From NCBI RefSeq assembly GCF_003032475.1, contig NZ_CP028369.1, forward strand, positions 8,432,001-8,496,000: a stretch of 64,000 nucleotides of DNA, in the 5' to 3' direction. Positions 1 to 9,016 of this stretch are shown here, in pieces. The position numbers and the translations under genes were made by a program. Position 1 is the first letter of the stretch. Each line of letters opens with the position of its first letter. Source of the stretch: Streptomyces sp. P3. GTDB taxonomy: Bacteria; Actinomycetota; Actinomycetes; Streptomycetales; Streptomycetaceae. The notes under the pieces are model-generated. The model was given only the letters and a program-made list of their open reading frames with translations, did no database searches and was not told the origin of the DNA.

Positions 1-59
1 CGCCCGCGCTCTCCCACGGGCTGGTTGCCGTCTCGGTGAGGGTCCAGCGAAAGGCGCAT
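1..59 (-). CDS. 5' end of an unidentified gene (partial, runs off the left edge)
   Basis: Only the first 19 or so codons lie in the window. The ATG (complement of 57-59) is preceded on the minus strand by AGGAG with seven bases of spacing, a good ribosome binding site, and the frame stays open to the window edge. The visible peptide starts MRLSLDPHRDGNQPVG. That is too short to assign a family. The call rests on the start signal alone. Confidence 0.45.
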   Translation of the reverse strand, partial: MRLSLDPHRDGNQPVGERG

Positions 60-248
60 GACGCAACTCCTGTTCGGATCAAGCCAAAGTGAGCCGAGAT
101 CGCCGGGCGGAGCCGACGGCTGGCATGCGAAGTGAGTGACCTGGCAGCTACGTTGAGCGAACCGTGAATCCCGTCCGAGGGGTATGCCTGTGCGGACGGG
201 AAGGCCGCCAAAGGCGCCAAAGATCATTTCGGAACCGAGGGGCAGTCC

Positions 249-1637
249 ATGGCCCGTGAACGAAACGTCGCCCTCGCCGCACTCCTGCGCGAAGCAGGCT
301 GGTCCCAGCCGCAAGCAGCCGCCGCTGTTGCCCGCGTGGCCGCGGAGTGCGGAGTGCGCGAGCTGGAGGCGATCTCCCGCTCGCACATCTCCATGTGGGT
401 GCTCGGCACGAAGCCGAGTGGCAGAGCGCCGCATATCCTGCGCGAGACGCTGTCCCGCAGACTCGGCCGCCGCTTCTCCCTGGCCGACCTCGGGCTGGAA
501 GAAGCGCCGACAGGCACGACCGACACCGGATCCGACTGGAGCGTCGACCCTCTGACCGCACTGGCCGAGCTGGGAAGCGACGATCTCGATATGCACCGAC
601 GCAAGCTGCTGGCCACCGCCGCCTACTCCGCGGCCGGCCTTGCCCTGCCCACCACGTCGTGGTGGGCAGCCGCCCCCGATGCAGCGACGAACCGCCGACC
701 GGCCTCCTCGCGCTCGGTGACTCAGGCCGACGTCGACGACGTCCGCGACCTCACGGTCTACTACTCCGCGCGCGACCAGCAGCGAGGCGGCGCATCCGGC
801 CGCAAAGCCCTTGCCAGCCACCTGCTCGACGGTGCGGTACCGCTGCTTGGCGGCCGATTCCGTACAGATCAGCTTCGCCGCGACACGTACTCCGCCGTGG
901 CGGAGATGACTTACCTCGCCGGTTGGATGGCCTTTGACGCCAGTGAACACCGCACTGCTCAGCGCTACCTCACCATTGCCGCCCGTATCGCGGCGGAAGC
1001 GGGAGACGGACCGCTCGGTGGTCATGTCCTGCGCGCCCTCGCTCACCAGGCCGTGGACCTCGGGCATCCACGCCGGGCGCTGGCCCTGGCCGACGCCTCG
1101 ATGTCCCGCGACCGCTACGGCCAGGCCAGCCATCGTGAAAGGGCGCTGCTGGCGATCGTCCATGCACGCGCCCTCGCGTCCGATGGCGACCGGGCCGGCA
1201 CCCTCGCGGCCATTAGCCGCGCGGAGCGGGACCTTGCCCGCGCCGACGCCACCGAGGCACCGGCCCGCGTCGGCTTTTTTCAGGAAGCCTCCCTCGCCCA
1301 CGAGACGGCCTGCGCTCTGCGTGACATGGGCCAGCCTCGGGATGCGGAGATCCACTTCAAGCGCAGCGTGGCCACGCGCCGACGCCAGCAGTTCGCCCGT
1401 ACCCACAGCGTGACGCTCGGCTACCTCGGCGCTGTCCAAGTCCAGCAGGGACGCCTCGAAGAGGCATGCGCGACCTGGAACGAAGCACTCGACGCCATGG
1501 CCGGTATCCAGTCCGGGCGAGCCCGCGACGTCATCGTCCGCATGCAGAGCGACATCTCGCCCGTCCGGCAGCGCGGTGGTCGCTACGTCGCCGAACTGGA
1601 CCGTCGCGCGCGAGGCATGTTGCGCGCCATAGGCTGA
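249..1637 (+). CDS. XRE-type regulator with TPR-like C-terminus
   Basis: A 462-residue cytoplasmic protein. Residues about 5-75 look like a lambda-repressor-type helix-turn-helix (segments LREAGWSQPQAAAAV and SHISMWVLGTKPSG). Residues about 115-140 hold a basic-hydrophobic stretch (HRRKLLATAAYSAAGLALP). The remainder is Ala/Leu-rich helical repeats typical of the TPR-containing regulators that are numerous in Streptomyces. GAGGGG lies upstream of the ATG. It reads toward trmO, 72 bases downstream, so the two may be cotranscribed. Its ligand and target genes cannot be inferred. The gene resembles the second XRE gene at 2914 in overall plan, including an RR-hydrophobic linker. Confidence 0.8.
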   Translation: MARERNVALAALLREAGWSQPQAAAAVARVAAECGVRELEAISRSHISMWVLGTKPSGRAPHILRETLSRRLGRRFSLADLGLEEAPTGTTDTGSDWSVDPLTALAELGSDDLDMHRRKLLATAAYSAAGLALPTTSWWAAAPDAATNRRPASSRSVTQADVDDVRDLTVYYSARDQQRGGASGRKALASHLLDGAVPLLGGRFRTDQLRRDTYSAVAEMTYLAGWMAFDASEHRTAQRYLTIAARIAAEAGDGPLGGHVLRALAHQAVDLGHPRRALALADASMSRDRYGQASHRERALLAIVHARALASDGDRAGTLAAISRAERDLARADATEAPARVGFFQEASLAHETACALRDMGQPRDAEIHFKRSVATRRRQQFARTHSVTLGYLGAVQVQQGRLEEACATWNEALDAMAGIQSGRARDVIVRMQSDISPVRQRGGRYVAELDRRARGMLRAIG

Positions 1638-1709
1638 CCACAGAACCGTTTCGCGGCGCTGACCGGAGGTCGCCGCGCACGCTACGCCCAGGGAGAGGAA
1701 CGAGCGCTG

Positions 1710-2210
1710 ATGCCGACCTACGAGGTCAAGTCGATCGCAACGGTAGTGGGCGGCCACACCCGCGTGCAGGACGACTACCAAGGCGGGGCCGAATCGATCA
1801 TCCGGCTCGACGACGCGTATCCCCTCGAAACGCTGCAAGGAATCGAGGAGTTCTCCCACCTGACCGTGACCTGGCGCTTCCATCTGGCCCGACCCGAAGA
1901 CGTCCAGCTCCACGCACGCAGTCCAAGGGGAAACCAGAACTGGCCGACGACCGGCACGTTCGTCCACCGCAACCACCGGCGCCCCAACCAACTGGCGGTC
2001 AGTTACCCGCGGTTGCTCAAGGTCGAAGGCAGGGACCTCCTGGTCACCGATCTCGACGCCGTCGACGGGACGCCCGTCATCGACCTGGCACCGTACTTCG
2101 AACAGATGGGGCCCCAGGGCCCGATCCGTCAGCCCGCATGGCCTGGCGAGATGCTTGAACCGAACTACTGGGCGAAGGCAAGCGAACGGCCCTCCGAGCG
2201 TCCCCTGTAG
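1710..2210 (+). CDS. trmO: TrmO-like tRNA m6t6A37 methyltransferase (TsaA/YaeB family)
   Basis: A 166-residue protein that matches the TrmO/UPF0066 beta-barrel fold from memory. The segments EFSHLTVTWRFH, a CPR-like RSPRGNQNWP region followed by IGTFVHR-like GTFVHRNHRRPN, and LLVTDLDAVDGTPVIDLAPYF are the family's hallmark blocks. Family members use SAM to N6-methylate t6A at position 37 of tRNAs decoding ACY. The N-terminal 40 residues are less typical, and this may be one of the Streptomyces accessory paralogues rather than the housekeeping enzyme. The start is preceded by GAGAGGAACG. It sits between the two XRE regulators. Confidence 0.78.
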   Translation: MPTYEVKSIATVVGGHTRVQDDYQGGAESIIRLDDAYPLETLQGIEEFSHLTVTWRFHLARPEDVQLHARSPRGNQNWPTTGTFVHRNHRRPNQLAVSYPRLLKVEGRDLLVTDLDAVDGTPVIDLAPYFEQMGPQGPIRQPAWPGEMLEPNYWAKASERPSERPL

Positions 2211-2272
2211 GGGAAGTGACTGAGCTGCCTGACTCGTCAACCACATGGCCGGGAACCATTTGGAAGTCGGGC

Positions 2273-2782
2273 TCAACCCGCAGCCCTCGCATACCGGAAC
2301 TCACACCACGTCTCCTCGCCGCTGCTCTCCCACGCGTCTGAGATCGCATCGACAAGCCGGATCCCGCGACCGGATTCACCGTCGGGTCCGGCTGCATTGA
2401 GTACAGCTGGGGCCGGATTGTGATCGGTGACCGAGACGCGCACCACGTCGACGGCCACCGTGATCCGGAGCACGACTTCTCCCTCGCCGTGAACCACGGC
2501 GTTGGTGACCAGCTCCGAGACGGCCAGTACGACGACCCCCGCCACCGGCTCCGAAACACGGCACAGCCGCAGGAACGCCCCGGCTGTCTGCCGCATCTCC
2601 CCAACTCTCGCGAGCTCAGGGAGAAAGGCCGCCTGACAACCAAGGGATGGCGTCGGCATGCCTGGCCTCGCCGATGTGCTGTGCCGGTCTTCGTGAACCG
2701 ACCTCGCACATGGCACGCCTGCCACGTCGGCAAAGCTACGGATGCCCCCGCCGGGCGGGGTCTCCTCTTGGAGCCTGGTCAT
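2273..2782 (-). CDS. RsbW-like ATP-binding protein (HATPase_c anti-sigma/serine kinase type)
   Basis: The C-terminal two thirds is a GHKL ATPase domain. The N-box reads AVSELVTNAVVHGEG, the G1-like DHNPAPAV follows, and the G2-like GRGIRLVDAISDAW comes last. Streptomyces encode dozens of these single-domain proteins, often next to XRE regulators, as here. They act like RsbW/SpoIIAB anti-sigma kinases or have unknown partners. I chose the ATG at 2782, which shortens the longest open frame by 22 codons. An internal start near MPTPSL would leave the domain intact too. It diverges from the XRE gene at 2914. Confidence 0.75.
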   Translation of the reverse strand: MTRLQEETPPGGGIRSFADVAGVPCARSVHEDRHSTSARPGMPTPSLGCQAAFLPELARVGEMRQTAGAFLRLCRVSEPVAGVVVLAVSELVTNAVVHGEGEVVLRITVAVDVVRVSVTDHNPAPAVLNAAGPDGESGRGIRLVDAISDAWESSGEETWCEFRYARAAG

Positions 2783-2830
2783 GGGGGCTATCGCACCGCG
2801 TGGCGACACCGTAGACCAGGGGAATCCAGA

Positions 2831-2869
2831 GGGGGAAAAATCTGTCAAGGGGGAAAGCAGGAGGGGGAA
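2831..2869 (+). repeat. Three GGGGGAA iterations upstream of the XRE gene
   Basis: GGGGGAA occurs at 2831, 2849 and 2863 within a purine-rich strip between the divergent ATPase and XRE genes. The copies are 18 and 14 bases apart. They may be regulator binding sites. The last one also resembles a Shine-Dalgarno for an in-frame ATG at 2878. Confidence 0.4.
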
Positions 2870-2913
2870 TTAAGGCCATGATTGGATTCCGCCCACCAAC
2901 AGAGGTCACACTC

Positions 2914-4155
2914 ATGCCAGATCCGTTCGCCGACCTGCTCCTGCGGCTTCGGCAGGATGCGGGCCGGACACAGGAGGGGCAGGCAGAGGCGATCAACGCT
3001 GTCTCCGGCCGGGACACCATGACCCGCCGAGAGATCAGCCGCTATGAGAACTTCGAGAACATCCCTACCAGTCACACTATCGGCCACATCGCGGCGGCCT
3101 GCGGTGTCCCCTTCGAGGAACTACAACGGGAGGCCAAGGCTGCCCGCGCTCGGAAGAGAAAGGGGCATGCCAATGCAGGGGAGGACCTGGACGCCGTGAA
3201 GCGTCGCACGCTGCTGGGTGGCGCCGCTGTCGGCGTGAGCGCGGCTGCCGAGCCCTGGGGGCGCCTCGCCTTCGCCCTCAGCAAGGAGTCCAAGATCGAT
3301 TCGCCCTCCGCCGGCGCGCTCATCGACCGGGCCGCTGAACTACACGTCCAGGAACTCAACCTCAGCGCCCGGCGGCTACAAAGCACGGTCGAGTCGCATC
3401 TTGACGCGATCACCGCGGCTCTGCCCCGTGCCGGCGAACACGAGCGGGCTCTCACTATCGCCGCCGGAGAAACCGCTGCCCTTGCCGGTTGGGTGGCATG
3501 GGACCTGGGCGAGCACGACAAAGCCGACGCCTACTACAAGGTCACGTCGCAGTGCGCGACGACCGCCGGGCACCCTCCGCTCCGAGCCCTTGCCCTGACC
3601 TACAGCAGCTACGGCGCCTCGACGCCGAAAGCGAAGTTGGAGTTACTTTCCCAAGCGGCCAGCGATGTACGAGGCCACGGCAACGCTACTGCTGCCGCCT
3701 GGGTCCTCGGCAGGCAGGCGGAGGAGGCTGCGGCGGCCGGCGACGAGATGGGGGCGCTCCGGGCGTTGGAGCGAGCGCGCTTCGCCTACGACTTCGCGGA
3801 TCACACCAGCGAGCAGGCGTGGGTCCGGTTCGTGACCCCGTACCGCATGGACTCGCTGGCCCTATCTGTATACGGGCAGTTGGGGCGTCCCGAACTCACC
3901 GCTACAGCAGACACCGCAGTCGACCGCCTCGGAGACGAACTCCCGGACGGAGGCGTCGTGGTCCTCGGTGATCTCGCATCGGCCCTGCTGCGTGGAGGTG
4001 ACGTCGATCAAGGGGTCTACGTGTCACGCCAGTTCGCCGCAGCGGCACAGGCCAAGCCCAACACGATGGGCAAGGAGCGCGCATCGACTATCGCAGCGTC
4101 GCTCCCCGACCGAGAACAGGACCTTGCCGTCTACCTGCGGCAGTTCGCCTCCTGA
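2914..4155 (+). CDS. XRE family regulator with TPR-like C-terminus
   Basis: A 413-residue protein from the ATG at 2914, which is preceded by AGAGGT. An in-frame ATG at 2878 (425 residues) is also possible and lies just after a purine-rich strip. Residues 1-70 form a helix-turn-helix (FADLLLRLRQDAGRTQEGQA, then MTRREISRYEN). The linker KRRTLLGGAAVGVSAAAEP resembles that of the first XRE gene, and the rest is TPR-like helices. Diverges from the RsbW-like gene. In Streptomyces such XRE plus ATPase pairs are common. The function here is inferred only as a DNA-binding regulator. Confidence 0.8.
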   Translation: MPDPFADLLLRLRQDAGRTQEGQAEAINAVSGRDTMTRREISRYENFENIPTSHTIGHIAAACGVPFEELQREAKAARARKRKGHANAGEDLDAVKRRTLLGGAAVGVSAAAEPWGRLAFALSKESKIDSPSAGALIDRAAELHVQELNLSARRLQSTVESHLDAITAALPRAGEHERALTIAAGETAALAGWVAWDLGEHDKADAYYKVTSQCATTAGHPPLRALALTYSSYGASTPKAKLELLSQAASDVRGHGNATAAAWVLGRQAEEAAAAGDEMGALRALERARFAYDFADHTSEQAWVRFVTPYRMDSLALSVYGQLGRPELTATADTAVDRLGDELPDGGVVVLGDLASALLRGGDVDQGVYVSRQFAAAAQAKPNTMGKERASTIAASLPDREQDLAVYLRQFAS

Positions 4156-4218
4156 ACCCCCTTGTGCCGATACAGGGCCGAACTCAGGACGCGAACGCCG
4201 TCGTAGTCCCGTCGCTTC

Positions 4219-4545
4219 TCAGCCCTGTGCCGTCTCCTCAACAACCCAGGACAAATACGCCTCCGACCCGCCGGTCACGGGCAGCGTGATCCACTGGGGG
4301 ACGTCGTACGGGTGCTTCTCGTGCAGCCACGCCTCCAGTGCCGGGAGACGGTCCGGCGTAGTCATATACGAGATCCGCCACTCGTGCGCCGTCTCGACCT
4401 TCCCCTTCCACCAGTAGAAGGCTGTGATCGGCGCATCAATGTGAACGCCCGCTGCCAGCTTGCTCTCGACCGCGCCCCAAGCCAGCGCCTTCGCCTGATC
4501 CTCGTTGTCACTGGTCGTCTGCGCGATCACGATCTCGTGGGCCAT
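4219..4545 (-). CDS. cutA: CutA divalent-cation tolerance family protein
   Basis: A 108-residue protein with the CutA signature. It starts with a short beta strand (HEIVIAQTTSDNEDQAKAL), then AAGVHIDAPITAFYWWKGKVE (core YWWKGKVE) and ends in SEAYLSWVVEET. CutA proteins form trimers with a ferredoxin-like fold. They were linked to copper tolerance in E. coli, but the biochemical role is uncertain. Convergent with the XRE gene. Length is normal for the family. The ATG is preceded by GGAGAGGT on the minus strand. Confidence 0.88.
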   Translation of the reverse strand: MAHEIVIAQTTSDNEDQAKALAWGAVESKLAAGVHIDAPITAFYWWKGKVETAHEWRISYMTTPDRLPALEAWLHEKHPYDVPQWITLPVTGGSEAYLSWVVEETAQG

Positions 4546-5548
4546 GCATCTACCTCTCCAGCTCGGATACCGCGACCCTACCCAGCCGTTCAGCGCACGC
4601 CGACAGTCGGTCGCTACCGGTCAAGATGGGCGGGACTCACCCACCGGCCTGGATCAGGCAGTCGGCAGCCCGTCTTCCAGGGTGGCGCGTCGCTTTCGGC
4701 AGCATGGTGAAGGTCCTCTTGTCTACGAGACACGGGCAGCGAACTTCATGACGAAGATGCCGGGATGTCTTGCGCCTCAACGGCCCTGTGACAGAGGGGT
4801 TCCACGCAGCTGTCGGCATGCATTCGCCGACGGCAGACAAGAAAGAACTCCAAAGGACTGGAAACCTCCGCCAGGAGCATGTCAACGTACAACTTCCCGG
4901 AAAACACCAGGTCAGAAGTACCGCCCACACCGGGCTCCTTCTGGCGTCGTCCCTTGCTAGGAGGTTGGTCTGTCGGTTCCCGCTATTTTGCTTCGCCCGC
5001 TTCCCTTCCCCTGTCCTCTTCGCGCTCGGCGCACTGAGCGCTTGGTCCGGCCACGGCCGGTGACTACGGCACCGTGTCCACTGGGCTGGGCGTTTGCGTC
5101 TTTGCGGCCGGACTGTTTGGCGAGGATCTATTGCAACGCAGCCATCGCCTCGACCGAGCAGCGCACCCAGGATCTGCAACTTGGCACGTGGCCCCGGCCA
5201 TTAGGGCTCCTGAGCGTGTCGCAGCGCGAAATCTTGACGGACTCACTGATGAGGGTCTGCTGGTAAGCGCCACGGACGGCGCCACTCCCGCACTGCGCTC
5301 ATACCGGTTGACTTTCTAGCTGAAGCCAGCGCGGGAACATCCGGACTCTGGCGATGCGGCACGCAATATAGACCACGATCGCCGGTTAGCCAAACCGGCG
5401 ATCGTCGCGACCATTGAGGAGTTCGCAGCGGCTGCGCTTGGCGGTGGAGCTGTGCGGATGCGGTGAACTTCCATGCCAACGCTCAACTGAGTTAGCTCTG
5501 TTGTGCCTCCCAGCGTCTGGCGACTCGTTGAAATCTTCAAGGGAAAAA
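4546..5548. other. About 1 kb without a convincing gene; composition unlike the flanks
   Basis: Six-frame reading gives only short frames. The base composition is visibly less GC-rich than the flanks (for example 4840-5000). The longest candidates are a minus-strand frame at 4746-4928 and a plus-strand frame at 5074-5319. Neither matches a family I know nor has typical Streptomyces codon bias. The block leads directly into the excisionase-integrase pair and is probably the remains of the integrated element. No tRNA or clear attachment repeat was seen. Confidence 0.5.
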
Positions 5549-5746
5549 ATGGCTCGCCCTCCTGCGCTCAAACTCTCCGAGGTTCTGGCGGAAATCCGAA
5601 TGAGCCCGTCAGCGTTCTACCGCTTGCGCGCTCGCGGTCAAGCGCCCCGAATGATCAAACTTCCGAATGGTGAACTCCGCTGCCGCCGCGTCGATCTAGA
5701 CGCGTGGTGGAAAGCGTGTGAGGGGGATACGCCTGAATGGCGATGA
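5549..5746 (+). CDS. Excisionase / AlpA-like small helix-turn-helix protein
   Basis: A 65-residue protein whose core (VLAEIRMSPSAFYRLRARGQ, then APRMIKLPNGELRCRRVDLDAWW) is the MerR-like winged helix of excisionases that accompany actinobacterial integrases. The start chosen is the ATG at 5549 after AAGGGA. The longer upstream frame lacks family similarity. It overlaps the integrase start by 10 bases, implying translational coupling. The expected role is a recombination directionality factor that bends DNA at the attachment site, or regulation of int. Confidence 0.85.
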   Translation: MARPPALKLSEVLAEIRMSPSAFYRLRARGQAPRMIKLPNGELRCRRVDLDAWWKACEGDTPEWR

Positions 5747-7128
5747 GTTACAGAGTTCGATTTTGGGACACACGTGAGCGGCCGGACCGTCGCAAGGGGT
5801 TCGAGGTTCGGTGGACGGTCAATGGGCGGGAGAAATCCGAGTCCTTTCTCACGAAGGGGCTTGCGGAGAGCCGACGTTCTAAACTAGTGACTGCCGCGCG
5901 CGACGGCGAGCCGTTCGACACAAGGACGGGCCTGCCGGCCTCCGAGCTTCGGGCCCTGAAACAGCGCACCACCTGGTATGTCCTCGCGCAGGAGTACATC
6001 GAGCAGCGTTGGGACCGTACGCCGGGAAATACACGTCGAACGCTTGCCGACGCTCTCGCGACCATCACTCCAGCCTTCGTCGAGCCAGAGCACATGTCCC
6101 GGGCACCTCGTGAACTGCGGAGGGCACTGTATTCATGGGCTTTCAACAAAAAAGCCTGGAGGGAGGATCCGCCCGAGGAGTGGCAGGCAGCGCTGGATTG
6201 GCTGCAGCGCCATTCACTGCCCGTGAGCGAGTTGGCGGAGCCCGATGTTCTGCGCCGGGGACTCGACGCTCTGTGCCGAAAGGTCGATGGGGCAGCCGCT
6301 GCAGCGAAGACTGTGAAGCGCAAGAAGGCTGCCGTCAACGAGGTGTTCGGGGTCGCAGTGGAACGTGGGTACTTCACCCAGAACCCGCTGAGCGGCTTGC
6401 GGTGGTCTGCGCCGGAAGTTGCCGACGAAGTCGATCCGGACTGCGTGCCCAATCCGGCGCAGGTGGGCCGCCTGCTTGCTGCGGTGAGGGCGCTGCCCGG
6501 TCGAGGCCCACACCTGTACGCCTTTTTCGGGTGTATGTACTACGCCGCGATGCGTCCTGCTGAGGTTATTCACTTGCAGAAGTCCCAGTGCCGACTGCCA
6601 GCGAGTGGATGGGGGCTCCTCAACCTGAAGGGCGGGGTGGTCACGGCGGGGAAGGAGTGGACGAATGACGGTGCAGTTCACGAGGTCCACTCACTGAAGC
6701 GACGGGCGGCCAAGGCGACGAGGCCCGTGCCCATCCCGCCTGTGCTGGTGCGCATGCTGCGCGAGCATATAGAGAGTTTCGGTGTCGCGCCCGATGGACG
6801 TCTGTTCCGCAATGCAGCGGGAAACTACGTCGATCCTTCCGCGTACGGCATCACATGGGGACGTGCGCGTGAGGCCGCACTGACTCTCGATGAACACGCC
6901 CTTGAGCTTGCGAAACGCCCCTACGACCTGCGCCACGCAGGAATCTCATTCTGGCTTGCCTCCGGTGTCGACCCGGCAGAGTGTGCGCGCCGCGCCGGAC
7001 AAAGCATCCAGGTCCTCTTCCGCTACTACGCCAAGTTTCTGGCCGAGGCACGGAACCATGCCAACAGCCTGATCGAGGAGTCGATGCGAAGGTGGGTGGG
7101 GCAGGACGGCAGTGCAGAGGACGCATGA
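5737..7128 (+). CDS. int: Tyrosine recombinase (site-specific integrase)
   Basis: A 463-residue actinobacterial-type integrase. An N-terminal arm-binding part is followed by a core-binding domain (about 100-230) and a catalytic domain (about 240-440). The catalytic arginines are visible: R273 in AAMRPAEVI and R399 in YDLRH. The likely nucleophile is Y431 in RYYAKF. The two positions usually occupied by histidine are Y396 (YDLR instead of HDLR) and Q422 (AGQS instead of AGHS). The first swap is frequent in this subfamily from memory. The second is less usual. It forms an operon with the excisionase. The element it mobilised appears truncated, because no other mobile-element genes are present. 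Confidence 0.92.
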   Translation: MAMSYRVRFWDTRERPDRRKGFEVRWTVNGREKSESFLTKGLAESRRSKLVTAARDGEPFDTRTGLPASELRALKQRTTWYVLAQEYIEQRWDRTPGNTRRTLADALATITPAFVEPEHMSRAPRELRRALYSWAFNKKAWREDPPEEWQAALDWLQRHSLPVSELAEPDVLRRGLDALCRKVDGAAAAAKTVKRKKAAVNEVFGVAVERGYFTQNPLSGLRWSAPEVADEVDPDCVPNPAQVGRLLAAVRALPGRGPHLYAFFGCMYYAAMRPAEVIHLQKSQCRLPASGWGLLNLKGGVVTAGKEWTNDGAVHEVHSLKRRAAKATRPVPIPPVLVRMLREHIESFGVAPDGRLFRNAAGNYVDPSAYGITWGRAREAALTLDEHALELAKRPYDLRHAGISFWLASGVDPAECARRAGQSIQVLFRYYAKFLAEARNHANSLIEESMRRWVGQDGSAEDA

Positions 7129-7239
7129 ACCGAGCCTTGGCCCGGAAATGCCCCGGAGCAGCTGGTCAGAGGTGGGATAGCAGTGGGACATATCAGGAGT
7201 TACTCTGCACTTCACCCCGTGGCTTAGATGCAGGCCGGG

Positions 7240-7284
7240 AAGGGCGCCTGTCAGGTGAAATGCCTGGTCAGGCGCCCTTTTTTG
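7240..7284 (+). terminator. Strong intrinsic terminator downstream of int
   Basis: An 11-bp perfect stem (7240-7250 with 7269-7279, AAGGGCGCCTG / CAGGCGCCCTT) encloses a smaller inner hairpin. It is followed on the plus strand by a T run (7278-7283). It lies about 110 bases after int and immediately before the convergent stop of the aldehyde dehydrogenase gene. Confidence 0.85.
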
Positions 7285-7288
7285 GCGT

Positions 7289-8812
7289 CTAGAAGAAGCC
7301 CAGTTTCTTCGGCGAGTACGACACCAGAAGATTCTTGGTCTGCTGGTAGTGCTCCAGCATCATCTTGTGTGTCTCGCGCCCGATCCCGGACTGCTTGTAG
7401 CCTCCGAAAGCGGCGTGCGCCGGGTACGCGTGGTAGCAGTTGGTCCACACGCGCCCGGCCTGGATCGCCCGGCCGGCGCGGTACGCCGTGTTGATGTCCC
7501 GTGTCCACACCCCGGCTCCGAGGCCGTACGACGTGTCGTTGGCGATCTTGATGGCGTCGTCGAAGTCGTCGAAGGAGGCTACCGAGACGACCGGCCCGAA
7601 GATCTCCTCCTGGAAGATCCGCATGCGGTTGTCACCCTCGAAGATCGTCGGCTGGACATAGTATCCGCCCTTCAACTCGCCTTCGTATTGGGCGCGTTCA
7701 CCACCAGTGAGGATCTTGGCGCCCTCCTTCCGGCCGATGTCGATGTAGGAGAGGATCTTCGCGAGCTGGTCGCCGGAGGCCTGTGCGCCGATCATGGTGT
7801 CCGTGTCGAGGGGGTGGCCGGGCGTGATGAGCTCGGTGCGGGCGACGGCCGCCTGGAGGAAGTCACCATAGTTGCCGCGCTGTATGAGGCCGCGCGAGGG
7901 GCAGGTGCAGACCTCGCCCTGGTTCAGCGCGAACATGGTGAACCCTTCGAGGGCCTTGTCCCGGAGGTCGTCGTCCTTGTCCCAGACGTCGTCGAAGAAG
8001 ATGTTCGGTGACTTGCCGCCGAGTTCCAGCGTGACCGGCTTGAGGTGCTCCGCCGCGTACTGCATGATCAGCCGGCCCGTGGACGTCTCGCCGGTGAAGG
8101 CGACCTTCGCCACCCGTGGGCTGGACGCGAGTGGTTTGCCCGCCTCCGGTCCGAGCCCGTTGACGATGTTGACCACGCCCGGCGGCAGCAGGTCGGCGAT
8201 CAGACTCATCCAGTAGTGCAGCGACACCGGGGTCTGCTCGGCGGGCTTGATGACCACCGCGTTGCCCGCGGCGAGGGCGGGCGCGAGCTTCCACGTGGCC
8301 ATCAGGATGGGGAAGTTCCACGGGATGATCTGCGCGACGACGCCGAGCGGCTCGTGGAAGTGGTACGCCACGGTGTCGTCGTCGACCTGGCTGAGCGAGC
8401 CCTCCTGGGCGCGGATGGCGCCGGCGAAGTATCGGAAGTGGTCGATGGCCAGAGGGATGTCCGCCGCCAGCGTCTCCCGGACCGGCTTGCCGTTCTCCCA
8501 GCTCTCCGCGACGGCGAGGGGCTCCAGGTAGGCCTCCATCCGGTCGGCGATCTTCAGCAGGATGTCGGAGCGCTCCGTCGCCGACGTGCGCCCCCAGCCC
8601 GGCGCGGCGGCGTGCGCTGCGTCCAGCGCCCGCTCCACGTCCTCCGCGGTACCGCGTGCCACCTCCGTGAAGGTCTCCCCGGTCACCGGCGAGGGGTTCT
8701 CGAAGTAGCGCCCGAGAGCCGGCGGGACGTACTCGCCGCCGATGAAGTGGTCGTAACGTGTCTGGTAGGAGACGATCGCGCCTTCGGTGCCGGGCGCCGC
8801 GTAACGGGTCAT
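7289..8812 (-). CDS. exaC: NAD-dependent (acet)aldehyde dehydrogenase, ExaC/AcoD type
   Basis: A 507-residue aldehyde dehydrogenase that oxidises acetaldehyde or similar aldehydes to the acid. The Rossmann segment includes [20 protein letters not shown] and FTGETSTGR. The catalytic base Glu lies in LELGGKSPN. The nucleophilic Cys lies in [11 protein letters not shown]. The C-terminal [12 protein letters not shown] and [16 protein letters not shown] complete the family pattern. Length is normal for the family. It is preceded, 204 bases upstream on the same strand, by a GAF-domain regulator of the kind that activates alcohol/aldehyde catabolism genes, so regulation by that protein is likely. 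Confidence 0.93.
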   Translation of the reverse strand: MTRYAAPGTEGAIVSYQTRYDHFIGGEYVPPALGRYFENPSPVTGETFTEVARGTAEDVERALDAAHAAAPGWGRTSATERSDILLKIADRMEAYLEPLAVAESWENGKPVRETLAADIPLAIDHFRYFAGAIRAQEGSLSQVDDDTVAYHFHEPLGVVAQIIPWNFPILMATWKLAPALAAGNAVVIKPAEQTPVSLHYWMSLIADLLPPGVVNIVNGLGPEAGKPLASSPRVAKVAFTGETSTGRLIMQYAAEHLKPVTLELGGKSPNIFFDDVWDKDDDLRDKALEGFTMFALNQGEVCTCPSRGLIQRGNYGDFLQAAVARTELITPGHPLDTDTMIGAQASGDQLAKILSYIDIGRKEGAKILTGGERAQYEGELKGGYYVQPTIFEGDNRMRIFQEEIFGPVVSVASFDDFDDAIKIANDTSYGLGAGVWTRDINTAYRAGRAIQAGRVWTNCYHAYPAHAAFGGYKQSGIGRETHKMMLEHYQQTKNLLVSYSPKKLGFF

Positions 8813-9016
8813 CCTGCTCTGCCTCCTTCAGCAGTGCTGCCCGCCGTTGGACAGCTCTTCGCGGAAGGCTAGGGAAGCGGACGTTGCAACCACGTTGCGC
8901 GACGGCGGAGCACGCTGCACGCAGGGCGGAGCGCCCCGTACCGGTCATCCGGCACACCGCGCTCGGCGGCCGGCCACCCACCAGCCGTGTGCGCGACGCC
9001 TGCGGCGAAACACGCC

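Noticed and set aside
4746..4928. Minus-strand 60-codon frame, faintly like a PfkB kinase N-terminus
   Set aside because: Too short, no ribosome binding site, and the similarity is only a hydrophobic strand pattern.
5074..5319. Plus-strand 81-codon frame before the excisionase gene
   Set aside because: No recognisable motif and no typical codon bias.
7129..7239. Possible tRNA 3' end or att core after the integrase
   Set aside because: I could not find a T-arm/acceptor pattern or a matching direct repeat upstream of the element.
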